Shown here: positions 63,355 to 64,000 of the stretch, piece after piece
Layout of the letters: each line of letters opens with the position of its first letter
Position numbering within the stretch: the first letter of the stretch is position 1
NCBI GenBank assembly: GCA_905183005.1
Contig: CAJJDO010000016.1
Coordinates: 379,949 to 443,948, forward strand
DNA: 64,000 bases
Source of the DNA: Paramecium pentaurelia
Taxonomy: Eukaryota > Ciliophora > Oligohymenophorea > Peniculida > Parameciidae
Reading direction: 5' to 3'
Notes under the pieces: generated by a model
The model's database searches: none
What the model was told of the DNA's origin: nothing
Seen by the model: the letters and a program-made list of their open reading frames with translations, nothing else
Made by a program: the position numbers and the translations under genes

Positions 63355-64000
63355 ATGAAAACTAAAGAAATAAGGAAAAGAGAGGATATTTTAGTAAAGC
63401 TTAAAATCAAGTATACAAATATTGAAGAATTAAATAATCAAGTATTTGAAGAATTTTTTTTTAATAAATTAAAAGAATTTTGTTTTTCAACTCGTAATTA
63501 TGAATTATGTCCAACTATTCAGCAAATTATCAAAAGAAATCCATTTTAATAATAACTAAATTATTTTAAATAGGTGCATGATTAAAAAATTATTAAAAGA
63601 GAAACTAAAATTCAATATTTTTAAGATAAACTCATATAACTTTTGAAATCAAATAGAGTTGTTCCCAAAATTTTGACTTCAATTAAAGTAAAAGATAATT
63701 CAATTAAATTAAAAAATCGCAATCCTCCTTTACTTGATGATATTCATAAAGCCTAAGAAAATGATGATTATATTGTGGATGAAGTTAATTAAGATATGTA
63801 AGAAAAGAATTTAGAAGATTTACCAATAGATTAATTGATTTTGTTATCCTTAAAAAAATTAGAATAAAACATTGAAAAATATTGTAGTCCAAATTTTCTT
63901 TGTTATTAAGAAGTTGCATAAATTAAAGATACATATCAAAAAATGGGTAGTATTGATTTGAAATCAAATAAAAATTATGAAGAAATCTATATTATTTATG
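63355..64000 (+). CDS. Unknown protein, 3' end cut by window edge
   Basis: At least 215 residues from MKTKEIRKREDILVKLK, open to the window end without an intron. It is helical and charged, with EEFFFNKLKEFCFSTRNYEL early and a later acidic segment ENDDYIVDEVNQDMQEKN, then KLEQNIEKYCSPNFLCYQ. No known domain seen. It diverges from copy C, with 186 bp between starts. Confidence 0.65.

Noticed and set aside
1..64000. Selenocysteine use of TGA, CRISPR arrays, tRNA or rRNA genes, telomeric repeats
   Set aside because: TGA always falls at natural protein ends or within introns (apart from the decayed gene and the frameshift); no spaced repeats, cloverleaf-like sequences, or G4T2/C4A2 arrays were seen.

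Overview
The window looks like part of a ciliate somatic (macronuclear) chromosome, most probably Paramecium. TAA and TAG are read as glutamine throughout and TGA is the only stop. The DNA is very AT-rich. Nearly all introns are about 18-38 nt, start GTA or GTn and end TAG, AAG or CAG. Genes are packed with gaps of about 10-150 bp. I rebuilt 36 protein genes (two cut by the window ends) and one decayed gene by joining exons by eye. In almost every multi-exon gene the summed exon length is an exact multiple of three, which supports the models. Because TAA/TAG are sense codons, standard-code ORF calls break these genes into pieces and also produce long antisense shadows.

Layout. 1-13.1 kb: a partial unknown gene, a PH-type protein kinase, condensin subunit 1 (CAP-D2), then a tight run of + strand genes (SNF1/AMPK-like kinase, axonemal DRC2, a PP2C phosphatase, an INO80B/IES2-like subunit), facing a PIG-U-like GPI-transamidase subunit. 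14-27 kb: a small unknown gene, a second PP2C, eIF3m, a VWA protein, another unknown gene, a tiny Yos1/IER3IP1 gene in three exons, two coiled-coil genes, an LRR/acidic-tail ANP32-like protein, a calcium-dependent protein kinase and a dual-specificity phosphatase. 27-43 kb: a 1,618-residue multi-pass membrane protein (copy A), a possible mitochondrial bL25 protein, a decayed PROPPIN/Atg18-type propeller gene, an unknown gene, a small HTH protein, the APC/C subunit CDC26, an alpha/beta hydrolase, a coiled-coil gene, a PX-domain pseudokinase and an mTERF-like factor. 43-64 kb: a twin CX9C protein, a type I membrane protein with an apparent 1-nt frameshift, a second PH-like kinase, membrane protein copy B, a cystatin-like secreted protein, a 1,264-residue IQ/coiled-coil protein with a polyglutamine tract, membrane protein copy C, and a partial unknown gene.

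Themes. The content is mostly housekeeping and regulatory: phosphorylation and dephosphorylation (four active-looking kinases, one pseudokinase, three phosphatases), chromosome and chromatin function (condensin, INO80B, ANP32-like, CDC26), cilia and cytoskeleton (DRC2, IQ/coiled-coil protein), mitochondria (mTERF-like, CX9C, bL25-like) and ER/secretion (PIG-U, Yos1). Repeated families (two PH-like kinases, two PP2Cs, three giant membrane proteins) plus a decayed gene fit a genome shaped by duplication followed by gene loss. I saw no CRISPR array, rRNA, tRNA, telomeric repeat or recognisable transposon. No obviously new multi-gene system stands out. The best leads are the three giant sensor-like membrane paralogs, the PX pseudokinase, the decayed PROPPIN gene and the extremely short divergent promoters.
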